From CAINVV01 sp964506325 (GTDB taxonomy: Bacteria > Bacteroidota > Bacteroidia > Bacteroidales > Prolixibacteraceae): DNA of 43,255 nt. Below, piece by piece: positions 8,118-16,020 of this stretch. The position numbers were made by a program, and so were the translations under genes. Numbering within the stretch: the first letter of the stretch is position 1; each line of letters begins with the position of its first letter. Below the pieces are notes generated by a model. That model was not told the DNA's origin and did no database searches. It saw only the letters and a program-made list of their open reading frames with translations. The stretch lies in contig CAZDLO010000023.1 in NCBI GenBank assembly GCA_964506325.1, positions 1 to 43,255 of the forward strand. Reading direction: 5' to 3'.

Positions 8118-11100
8118 TTATGCCTGACTCCCATTTTTAATTAAAGGAAAATCAAGGAAAAATGCCGTTTCACCAGGTATGCTCCGGAAGCTTATTTCTG
8201 CCTTGTAATTTTCCAGTATGCTTTTGGTAATTGCCAAACCTAGTCCCATACCTCCGGTCTTGGTAGTAAAATTTGGTTCAAAAAGCCTGATACGGTCGGT
8301 CTCAGGTATGCCGGGCCCATTGTCTCTGACCGTTATCCTTACATTTTGATCCAATACCTCGAGGGTTATCAATATCAATCCATCAGCCTGATTTTGTATG
8401 GCCTGAGCTGAATTCCTGGTGATATTTACAAGGGCTCTGCGCAGCTGGTCGCGATCACCGGATACAAAAATCTGTTTATCCGGATATTTTACCTGTAGTT
8501 TATATTCCTCCGGCAAATCAAACAGGGTGCCCACCTCCCTGACAAGACCCGCGAGTTCTACGCGTTCGATATGTACCGAAGGCATCCTTGCAAAATCGGA
8601 AAAAGCAGAGGCAATCTCAGACAATGCATCAATTTGCGCGATGAGCATCCTGGTAACACGGTTAAAATAATCGTCAAAATTTGGAGAACCCTGGTCCTTG
8701 ATTTTCTGAAGGTACTGTATGTTTAATTTCATGGGAGTCAACGGATTATTAATCTCATGGGCAATTTGCCTTGCCATTTCCTTCCATGCTGATTCCCTCT
8801 CTGAACGCGCCAGCAAATCCGCACTTACATCAAGTTCTGCCACTTTCTTGTTGTATGCCCTTACCAATCTGCCAATCTCATCTTCGCCCTGGTATTCAAT
8901 TTCCGCATTGGGTTTCCCCAAAGCGATTCCTTTTAGCTTTTGCTCGATCAGGAGGAGTGGGACAGTTAATTTAGTACTAATAATCAGTGTTATAACCATT
9001 GTCATCAGCACCAACAGAATATACAGGTTTACAAATGCTGCAATGAAACCTGAAACCTGCCGCCTAAATTCATCCTGCCGGCTAAAATAGGGCACGTTGA
9101 CATAACCTACCAGCTCATCAGAGGTATTGAAAAGGGGCGCATATACAGAGAAAAATTCCATTTTCCCCAGGTTTTCGTTGTGAAGGAATGTTGCATTCCC
9201 CTGAAAACTCATTGCCTGGTAGGCTGCCGGATTCATGCGGCCGGATGTCAGTCCATGTTCAAATATTTCATTTCTGGAACTGGCAAGCATCCGGCCTTTA
9301 AGGTCGTAAACATTGATATCTGTCCAGGTAATATCGGAAATTATTAAAAGTTGATCTGCAAGGTATTCATGGAGCGTATCCGGTTTCATCGTATTACCGA
9401 TTCTCAACCCAAGTTCAGAGGAAATAGCCCTTACTTTTTGATCAAGATTATCCTTCATTGTCCTTTGAAACTCCCTGTAATTGTAATTGACAAGTCCGAA
9501 TCCTATCAGAAATAGCGAAACGAGCAAAGTAGAAACCAGGGTGAGCTGAATCTTGCCCCTCAGTTCAATTTTGTTTTTTGGAATAAGTTTTCGCCACTGA
9601 TTAAAAAGTATCCAGAAGAATCCCAGTAAATAAATAAGAAGGAACAGTGGCGGAAAGCCTCTCCCCTTTTCCACCCAGGATTCAACGGGATAGCTTACAA
9701 CAACATAAATTGAATCACTGCGTTTATAAATACAGTGATTGAAACCACCCTTTTCATAATAGGTAAAATCCTTGCCGAAAACATTTTCATTACCAAGATG
9801 AGGGTCATACAAATAGCTGCCTCCCCTGTCCACCAGTTTTTTGTCAAAATATTTTGCATAACTGTAACCGGCGTCCCTGTTTCTCCTGACTGCTTGTTGA
9901 TCCATCAGCAGTTGCGGATAGCCTTTCCCTTCGGGCACGATTTTGGAATTTAACCCGATGAAAGCTATCACTCCCCGGCTGCCCCTTAAACCGGGAAGGT
10001 GCAGCTCTCCAAGATAGGAAATCCTTCCATTCAGTTGATCCATCAGGTAGAAATCAGACCCTGGAAGCTGTACCCCTTTGGATTCCTTTAGCTTCTGGAA
10101 AAAATCATAACAGGGATATCTTCGGCGCTCATCAGTAATGAAAACACTGTCCTTCGAGGCACATACAGTGATCTGCAGGTCGTAATTCTTCCAAAATCCG
10201 GTAAAATAGTTCTCCTTTAAATATTTATCAAGATTTTGGTAGGGTGGTGCCAGGTAAGTGTACATGAGTGTATCCTTGCGAACTTTTGCTTCCAAGTCTG
10301 AAAAGAAAATTTCAGCCGCCGGATCTCGTTCCGCCGACAGGTTCACTGCTGTGACCTGCTGTATTTTCGACTTGCGTATCTCCAGTTCCTCCAGGGCAAC
10401 GAAATTCAGTCCGAAAGCTAAAAGCAACCCGAATACCAGCAGAAAGCTTAATTTATATTTGGACAAAAGTTCAAACCCCGTGTAATTCAGAAGGACGAGA
10501 ATAATAACATAACCCAGGGTCGCAATAAGTGGAATTTTTAATCCGACTACCAACACTGACAACAGTACTAAAATCAAAACCATCAGGTTATGTACAAAGA
10601 AGACATACCCCTTATTACCTGCCCTTACTGCACACCGGATCCTGACCAGGATCGCTCCTAACCCAATCACCTGGATTGCAACGCATACAGCGGCGATTAT
10701 ATTGGGGACTGAGAGATTGTAGTTACTGTATATTTCGAGCGACAAATCAGAATTATTCAGAAGAATGAGGAACAGTCCTGTTGTTACAACGAAATAACTG
10801 GAAGCGACAAAAAACAATCCGTAACCAAAGGAAGAAAAGGGGTAATGAATTCGCTCTTTCCGGAAAATAATGAAAAAAGATTGTGCGATGTAAAACAGTA
10901 AGAGCGATACCAAAAGATAATCTCCTAAGGAGGAAAGCTGATTTTGCCAGGCAAAATATGCAGGGGTAAAAAGTTTATTGTTATAAACCCCGGCTGGCAA
11001 CTTTAAATAATTCAGTAAAAGATAGAATGCCCCGGAAAAGAGGACAACCATTGCAAACTTCGTCCAGGATTTAAAATTCTGCCTGATGACCCATCGGTTG

Positions 11101-11786
11101 AAATGGGCGGAAAGGAGAACTATAAACAGAAGGAAAAATAGCAGGGATGGAATTGCTTCCTGGGAACTGCCATTTTGTTTGTTTTTAAACTGGATGCCAA
11201 AATGAAATTTCCCTTCTTTGCAAAACACCTGGATGGTTCCGGGTTTCTCGTCGGTGAGGACTTCACACTGGGCTGACAATTTGAAATCCTCCTGAAATGA
11301 TGAGCTAATGTACTTGTTCTGATAGGGAAAATCCCGTTTTATAAGCATATACCCGGTAAGCGAATACCCATTTTCCTGTCTTGAAAAAATATAAAACCAG
11401 CCTGTCGGCATTTTTCTTAACAAACCTTCAGGTTTAACCTGACCAAAATTAATTTCAAAAGCTATCAGGGAGGATGTCCACAGAATAAGGGAGTCTCCTT
11501 TCGAGATCGAAAAGTAAAGTCCGGAATCCTCCAGCCTGTCTTTGACAGTACTTGGCCAAAGCTCCTTGCCGGTTTTGCCGGCACTGACCAGAAGCGCCAT
11601 TCGGTCCATTTCGGCCTTGATCAGTTTCTCCTTCCCCTCAAAAACCCTGAATATCCTCTCTGCTTCAGCTTTCTGATCAGAACCTGAGAAGAACACCGGC
11701 CCCCAGCCAAAAGAAAGCAACAGTGCCAGTAAGCTACTGATCAGAAGAATATTGCGAAATAAAATATTTCTGTCACGTTTAGGCAT
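8118..11786 (-). CDS. large membrane sensor histidine kinase, NtrY-like
   Basis: This 1222-residue protein is a transmembrane two-component sensor kinase. An N-terminal membrane segment and an extracytoplasmic stretch are followed by a run of about eight hydrophobic segments (roughly 205-460), a second soluble region (470-710), two further segments, a periplasmic sensor-like region (about 780-910) and a last segment. A HAMP domain (about 935-990), a HisKA domain with the phospho-accepting His1010 in IAHEINNPLTP, and a HATPase domain follow (N box Asn1125, G1 DNGPG at 1151-1159, G2 GMGLGL). The HEINNPLTPMK wording is typical of the NtrY/NtrB class. Its ATG lies inside the end of rlmH (8-base overlap), suggesting translational coupling. 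No response regulator gene is nearby. The ligand is unknown. Confidence 0.9.
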   Translation of the reverse strand: MPKRDRNILFRNILLISSLLALLLSFGWGPVFFSGSDQKAEAERIFRVFEGKEKLIKAEMDRMALLVSAGKTGKELWPSTVKDRLEDSGLYFSISKGDSLILWTSSLIAFEINFGQVKPEGLLRKMPTGWFYIFSRQENGYSLTGYMLIKRDFPYQNKYISSSFQEDFKLSAQCEVLTDEKPGTIQVFCKEGKFHFGIQFKNKQNGSSQEAIPSLLFFLLFIVLLSAHFNRWVIRQNFKSWTKFAMVVLFSGAFYLLLNYLKLPAGVYNNKLFTPAYFAWQNQLSSLGDYLLVSLLLFYIAQSFFIIFRKERIHYPFSSFGYGLFFVASSYFVVTTGLFLILLNNSDLSLEIYSNYNLSVPNIIAAVCVAIQVIGLGAILVRIRCAVRAGNKGYVFFVHNLMVLILVLLSVLVVGLKIPLIATLGYVIILVLLNYTGFELLSKYKLSFLLVFGLLLAFGLNFVALEELEIRKSKIQQVTAVNLSAERDPAAEIFFSDLEAKVRKDTLMYTYLAPPYQNLDKYLKENYFTGFWKNYDLQITVCASKDSVFITDERRRYPCYDFFQKLKESKGVQLPGSDFYLMDQLNGRISYLGELHLPGLRGSRGVIAFIGLNSKIVPEGKGYPQLLMDQQAVRRNRDAGYSYAKYFDKKLVDRGGSYLYDPHLGNENVFGKDFTYYEKGGFNHCIYKRSDSIYVVVSYPVESWVEKGRGFPPLFLLIYLLGFFWILFNQWRKLIPKNKIELRGKIQLTLVSTLLVSLFLIGFGLVNYNYREFQRTMKDNLDQKVRAISSELGLRIGNTMKPDTLHEYLADQLLIISDITWTDINVYDLKGRMLASSRNEIFEHGLTSGRMNPAAYQAMSFQGNATFLHNENLGKMEFFSVYAPLFNTSDELVGYVNVPYFSRQDEFRRQVSGFIAAFVNLYILLVLMTMVITLIISTKLTVPLLLIEQKLKGIALGKPNAEIEYQGEDEIGRLVRAYNKKVAELDVSADLLARSERESAWKEMARQIAHEINNPLTPMKLNIQYLQKIKDQGSPNFDDYFNRVTRMLIAQIDALSEIASAFSDFARMPSVHIERVELAGLVREVGTLFDLPEEYKLQVKYPDKQIFVSGDRDQLRRALVNITRNSAQAIQNQADGLILITLEVLDQNVRITVRDNGPGIPETDRIRLFEPNFTTKTGGMGLGLAITKSILENYKAEISFRSIPGETAFFLDFPLIKNGSQA

Positions 11787-12252
11787 GGTGATAAGGCTCT
11801 CCTTTAATTATAGTCATTGCCCGGTATAACTGCTCGATAAAAAGAAGTCGCACCAACTGGTGCGGGAATGTAAGCCTGGAAAGGGAAATTCTTTTATCTG
11901 CTCGTTTACAGACGGCTTCAGAGAATCCATAGGGTCCTCCAACCGCAAAAGTTAACTGTTTGATTCCCGAAACCATTCTTTTTTCAATCCAACCCGCAAA
12001 ACCAGTAGAGGAAAATTCGGCACCATCCACATCAAGCAGGATAAGTTCGTCTCCGGGGGAAACCAGGTCCAGCAGTGCTTTCCCTTCTTTCTCATTCTGC
12101 TGATCCGATGTCAGATGCCTGCTGTTCTTAATATCCGGAATAACCCTGATATCAAAAGGGAGGTAATGAATCAATCTTTTTTGATAATCCTCTATCCCCT
12201 CAATCAGGTATTTTTTATCAGTGGATCCAACAAGCAGCAAGGTAATTCTCAC
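11779..12252 (-). CDS. rlmH: 23S rRNA (pseudouridine1915-N3)-methyltransferase RlmH
   Basis: RlmH is a SPOUT methyltransferase that uses S-adenosylmethionine to methylate pseudouridine 1915 in helix 69 of 23S rRNA, acting on assembled 70S ribosomes. The 157 residues match the family length. The knotted C-terminal SAM-binding part shows VGGPYGFS (about 104-111) and the end LSRLTFPHQLVRLLFIEQLYRA, typical of RlmH, and closes with the conserved GEPYHHA. The start is a GTG at 12252; no in-frame ATG is found just upstream. The gene overlaps the sensor kinase start by 8 bases. The function is confident by motif. Confidence 0.95.
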   Translation of the reverse strand: MRITLLLVGSTDKKYLIEGIEDYQKRLIHYLPFDIRVIPDIKNSRHLTSDQQNEKEGKALLDLVSPGDELILLDVDGAEFSSTGFAGWIEKRMVSGIKQLTFAVGGPYGFSEAVCKRADKRISLSRLTFPHQLVRLLFIEQLYRAMTIIKGEPYHHA

Positions 12253-12468
12253 GGCATCATTATTGTTATAATATTACAAAGTAATGCTATTTTTACACAT
12301 CCTGTGAATTCCATTGTTAAATTCGCAGGTGTTGGCTTGAATCATTCGTTTAACTGTAATTTACCCGACTTATTTCATTTGCAAAAGATCCTCAGTCAGG
12401 AGCAGTACCTAAGAAGCCAATTCGCATGCTAGATTAATTGTCAACAGGTAATACTAAAATATAAAAAA

Positions 12469-12855
12469 ATGAAGAAAATTCTGCTAGCAATCACCACTGT
12501 GCTGTTCCTGATGATTCAGACAGACATTGCCTCCGGTCAGATTCCGGTGCAGATTGAATCCGGTCTCAAAAACGGGAATGCCCGGATTGTTGCAGGTTAT
12601 TTTAACAACAATGTGGAACTCGTAATCCTTGACAAGGAGAATATCTGTTCGAAGGAACAGGGTGAAATGATACTTAGTGATTTTTTCAGTAAAAACAAAC
12701 CCACTGATTTCAGGATAACACACCAGAGTGGAACTGACTCAGTTTACGGAATTGGGAAAATGCAAACTTCCGGAGCCAATTTTCGCATCATAATGATGAT
12801 GAAAACCTTTTCCGGCAAATCGTTGATAGTGCAGTTAAGAATCGAGAAAGATTAG
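12469..12855 (+). CDS. DUF4783 family secreted protein
   Basis: A small protein of 128 residues with a Sec signal peptide (about 1-24, cleavage after ASG before Gln). The mature part resembles DUF4783, a family of small exported proteins common in Bacteroidota and related in fold to NTF2-like/SnoaL domains. The segment IESGLKNGNARIVAGYFNNN followed by a strand-rich tail is the basis for this assignment. It is 17 bp upstream of the BrkB-type gene on the same strand and the two are probably one transcript. No catalytic residues are recognisable. Function is unknown; the family assignment rests on overall pattern only. Confidence 0.75.
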   Translation: MKKILLAITTVLFLMIQTDIASGQIPVQIESGLKNGNARIVAGYFNNNVELVILDKENICSKEQGEMILSDFFSKNKPTDFRITHQSGTDSVYGIGKMQTSGANFRIIMMMKTFSGKSLIVQLRIEKD

Positions 12856-12872
12856 TCCTAAAATAGTTTGCA

Positions 12873-13868
12873 ATGACATTTTTACATCTTACCAGGCAAT
12901 GGTTAAAAGGAGTCCTTGATAAAATTGCTTCAAAGGCAAAAAAAATTACGGTGCCCTTTTTTGATGGACTGCCCTTGTATGATGTTGCACTTTTCTTCTG
13001 GAAAGGCATTGTAGATGGTGCTATTACCACCAGGGCGTCAGCAATTGCCTTTAATTTTATTCTGGCAATGTTCCCCGCCATCATTTTTCTTTTCACGCTG
13101 ATTCCCTACATTCCCATTGATAATTTCCAGATTTTACTGATGGACCTCATACAAAGCGTTCTCCCCGACAATGCATATGAAGCCATACGGGGAACAATTC
13201 AGGATATCATCACCCAACCAAGGAGCAGCCTGTTGTCCTTTGGATTCCTGGCAGCCTTTGTGTTCTCTTCAAACGGACTGGTTTCAATCATCGTGGCATT
13301 TAACAGGACGATCCATGTCATTGAAACAAGAGGCATCGTGAGCCTTTATTTAATTGCATTCAGTTTATCCCTGATCCTGACTTTGCTGACAACTGTCAGT
13401 GTGGCTCTTATCACACTCAGTCAAAGAGCCATGGAATTTTTGCTGGCCAAACAGTTCATCAGGTTTGATTACATTTATTACCTGCTGATTGGAGGAAAAT
13501 GGCTGATCATTCTTCTATTGTTCTTTTTTGCTTTTGCTTTCATCTTTTATTTTGCACCTGCCCGAAAGATGAAATTCCGGTTTATTTCAGCAGGAGGAAC
13601 ACTTGCAACCCTGCTTTCAATCCTTATTTCCGTTGGATTCTCCTTCTACATCAACAACTTCGGACAATACAATACCCTCTACGGATCAATCGGGACCCTT
13701 GTTGTTGTGATGCTTTGGATTTATTTTATGGCCCTGAACCTGCTGATAGGATTTGAATTAAACGTCAGCATCTGGAGCGCCCAAAGTAAAATCACCCAGG
13801 AAAATTCGAACGGGAAAGCCCCAGCTGGATCTGCCCTAATCCAGGATGCCGGAATAGATGTAGTTTAA
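12873..13868 (+). CDS. YihY/BrkB family inner-membrane protein
   Basis: A 331-residue polytopic membrane protein of the YihY/BrkB (UPF0761) family. Six hydrophobic segments are visible between about 55 and 305. The conserved family features are the opening stretch with RASAIAFNFILAMFPAIIFLF, a central SSNGLVSIIVAFNR segment, and the end LYGSIGTLVVVMLWIYFMALNLLIGFELN. The family has been linked to ribonuclease BN by an old misassignment and to serum resistance in Bordetella; its true role is not settled and may be in transport or lipid handling. It forms a likely operon with the DUF4783 gene and converges on ribD with a 16-bp gap. Confidence 0.9.
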   Translation: MTFLHLTRQWLKGVLDKIASKAKKITVPFFDGLPLYDVALFFWKGIVDGAITTRASAIAFNFILAMFPAIIFLFTLIPYIPIDNFQILLMDLIQSVLPDNAYEAIRGTIQDIITQPRSSLLSFGFLAAFVFSSNGLVSIIVAFNRTIHVIETRGIVSLYLIAFSLSLILTLLTTVSVALITLSQRAMEFLLAKQFIRFDYIYYLLIGGKWLIILLLFFFAFAFIFYFAPARKMKFRFISAGGTLATLLSILISVGFSFYINNFGQYNTLYGSIGTLVVVMLWIYFMALNLLIGFELNVSIWSAQSKITQENSNGKAPAGSALIQDAGIDVV

Positions 13869-13884
13869 AACCGGCACCCAGGAA

Positions 13885-14982
13885 TTAAAACTCATCTTTC
13901 CTGTAGTAGATTCTCATCAGGCTATCATCCAAAGGTTCTTCGCGGTCAAGAATCCAATCCGTTTCCGGAGCTTTGATACCAGATCCAAATCTTGCATTGC
14001 CAATGTAAACCCGGGCCTCATCCCATAATCCCTGTTTCATGTAAGATTCCAACAAGGATTTTCCTCCTTCAATAAGCAAGGACTGAATCCCCCTGTTAAA
14101 AAGCAGGGTATTGATCTCCCCAAGCATTTCAGGACCAAAATTTATGCGCCTGTATTCCAGATTCGGTTTTGATTCCATCTCCATTTCAGTGAAAACCATT
14201 GTCTCTGTGGACTGATCAAGCAATGCGGTGGAACTATCCAGTATACCGTTACGGTCCAAAAGGATTCGCAGAGGATGATTACCGCTCCATTCACGCACTG
14301 TCAGGGATGGATTATCTTTCATTGCCGTTTTTGTCCCCACCATGATGGCAGCTTCATCCGTTCTCATTTTATGGACTGCAATCCGGGAGAGGTCGTTGGT
14401 TATCCAGGTAGGCTGACCAAATTCTTCTTCTGAGCGGTCCTTGTCAATAAAGCCATCTTCTGTCTGTGCCCATTTAAGTATGATGTATGGCCGTCTTTTA
14501 TGGTGGAAAGTTAAAAACCGGCGGTTCATCCGGTTACAATCTTCTTCCATCAATCCGGTAACCAGTTCACAGCCTGCAGCCTTCAGCTTTTCCAGACCTC
14601 TGCCAGCAACTTTTTCATTGGGATCAATGCTGCCAACCACAACCCTTGGTATTCCCACCTCTACGATCATATCTGCGCACGGAGGAGTTTTACCAAAGTG
14701 GGAGCAGGGCTCAAGAGTTACATACATGGTTGATTCAGCTAACAGACTTCTATTCTTCACAGACCGGACAGCATTCACCTCGGCATGGGCTTCTCCGTAT
14801 TTCCGATGGTATCCTTCTCCAATAATCAGACCATTATGAACAATCACACAACCCACCATCGGATTAGGGGCTACCTGTCCCATTCCGAGCCTGGCGAGTT
14901 CAATAGCCCTGACCATGAATTTTTCTTCTGCAAAACCTGCATCAATACTGCCGTGTTTCTCTATTTTTGTAATCTGAGCCAT
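13885..14982 (-). CDS. ribD: bifunctional riboflavin biosynthesis deaminase/reductase RibD
   Basis: RibD carries out two consecutive steps of riboflavin synthesis: deamination of the diaminopyrimidine phosphoribosyl intermediate, then NADPH reduction of the ribosyl chain. With the start at 14982 (MAQITKIEKH) it has 365 residues. The N-terminal zinc deaminase domain shows HAE (66-68) and P-C-x8-C (PCSHFGKTPPC, 92-102). The reductase half begins near 160 with RRPYIILKWAQTEDG. The frame is open to 15024, but the longer version adds an unlikely hydrophobic head, and a later ATG at 14916 is also possible. The ATG at 14982-14980 overlaps the ATG of the divergent prmC gene. Other rib genes are not in the window. 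Confidence 0.93.
   Translation of the reverse strand: MAQITKIEKHGSIDAGFAEEKFMVRAIELARLGMGQVAPNPMVGCVIVHNGLIIGEGYHRKYGEAHAEVNAVRSVKNRSLLAESTMYVTLEPCSHFGKTPPCADMIVEVGIPRVVVGSIDPNEKVAGRGLEKLKAAGCELVTGLMEEDCNRMNRRFLTFHHKRRPYIILKWAQTEDGFIDKDRSEEEFGQPTWITNDLSRIAVHKMRTDEAAIMVGTKTAMKDNPSLTVREWSGNHPLRILLDRNGILDSSTALLDQSTETMVFTEMEMESKPNLEYRRINFGPEMLGEINTLLFNRGIQSLLIEGGKSLLESYMKQGLWDEARVYIGNARFGSGIKAPETDWILDREEPLDDSLMRIYYRKDEF
14962..14969 (+). promoter_or_regulatory. -7 promoter box of prmC inside ribD
   Basis: TATTTTTG is an exact TAnnTTTG match. It lies within the 5' end of the opposing ribD gene and predicts a start only a few bases before the prmC ATG. No -33 TTG is seen at the right distance. Confidence 0.4.
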
Positions 14983-15823
14983 GTACAAAGCAAAAAAAAT
15001 AATCAGGGAGAAACTTGCTCCCATCTATCCTCCCGAAGAGGTTGAAAGCCTGTCAAGGTTTATCCTGGAACATGTTACGGGCTTTAGCCGAATGCAGATG
15101 CATTTGAACCAGTCCCACGAGCTTTCGGATACGAAGATAATGCAAATAGGGGAAATCCTCAACCGGCTCCTGGCCCATGAACCAATCCAGTATATTATTG
15201 GAGAGGCAGATTTCTTCGGTTTGAAATTAAATGTTACACCGGATGTGCTTATCCCGAGATCAGAAACAGAGGAACTTGTTGACTGGATTCTCCATGATGA
15301 AAAAAACAGGTGCAGAACCTTGCTTGATATCGGTACCGGCAGTGGCTGCATTCCAATTTCCCTCGACCTTAACATGGACATGGAAAGAATTGAAGGATGG
15401 GATATTTCAGTGGAGGCCATTCATCTGGCCAGGTATAATGCCCAAAGAAACGGATCGAAAGTAATGTTTTCTGTACGGAACATTCTTGATACTGAAAGAA
15501 TTGATGATCCGGAAAAATGGGAGGTCATTGTAAGTAATCCTCCTTATGTTTTAAACGAAGAATCAGTTCTGATGGAAAAAAACGTCGTTAATTATGAACC
15601 GCACACAGCACTGTTTGTACCGGATCAAGATCCACTGATTTTTTACCGTTTTATTACCAGGTTTGCCAAAATCTCCCTCCATCCTTTGGGCCGTTTGTAT
15701 TTTGAGATCAACGAAAAGCTAGGTGCACAAGTGGTAAACCTGCTGACTGAAGAAGGCTTCAATCACATTCAGCTTAGAAAAGACCTGCAAGGTAAAGACC
15801 GGATGGTAAAGGCATCCAGATAA
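14981..15823 (+). CDS. prmC: peptide chain release factor N5-glutamine methyltransferase PrmC
   Basis: PrmC (HemK) methylates the glutamine of the GGQ motif in release factors RF1 and RF2, which speeds peptide release. The 280 residues show the helical N-terminal substrate domain, the IPRSETEELV motif (91-100), the SAM-binding LDIGTGSG (115-122) and the catalytic NPPY (186-189). The opening MYKAKKIIREKLAPIYPPEE resembles starts of relatives, supporting the ATG at 14981. This ATG shares two bases with the ATG of ribD on the other strand, so the promoters of both genes must lie inside each other's coding region. Confidence 0.94.
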   Translation: MYKAKKIIREKLAPIYPPEEVESLSRFILEHVTGFSRMQMHLNQSHELSDTKIMQIGEILNRLLAHEPIQYIIGEADFFGLKLNVTPDVLIPRSETEELVDWILHDEKNRCRTLLDIGTGSGCIPISLDLNMDMERIEGWDISVEAIHLARYNAQRNGSKVMFSVRNILDTERIDDPEKWEVIVSNPPYVLNEESVLMEKNVVNYEPHTALFVPDQDPLIFYRFITRFAKISLHPLGRLYFEINEKLGAQVVNLLTEEGFNHIQLRKDLQGKDRMVKASR

Positions 15824-16020
15824 CAACCAAACAGGAACTGTTGTTTCTCCGGGTTGACATTAACCCTCATCCAGGTAATCTCAATCATTTAATGGCTTTG
15901 TTTTTGACCATTTGTGGTCAGGAAACAGTTTCGTTGAAGCTTTTGATACCCGTTTTTTGACTCCAACGAAATTGCTTCTTGAAATTTTTCTCCGGGCATC
16001 TATTAACTTAGATTAAAAAG

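Noticed and set aside
12115..12432. 105-residue plus-strand frame upstream of the DUF4783 gene
   Set aside because: Half of it is antisense to rlmH and there is no family resemblance or promoter.
15904..15971. Hairpins after prmC (TGACCA/TGGTCA and TTTCGTTG/CAACGAAA)
   Set aside because: Neither is followed by a T-run on either strand, so a terminator call is not justified; the second has a 27-nt loop.
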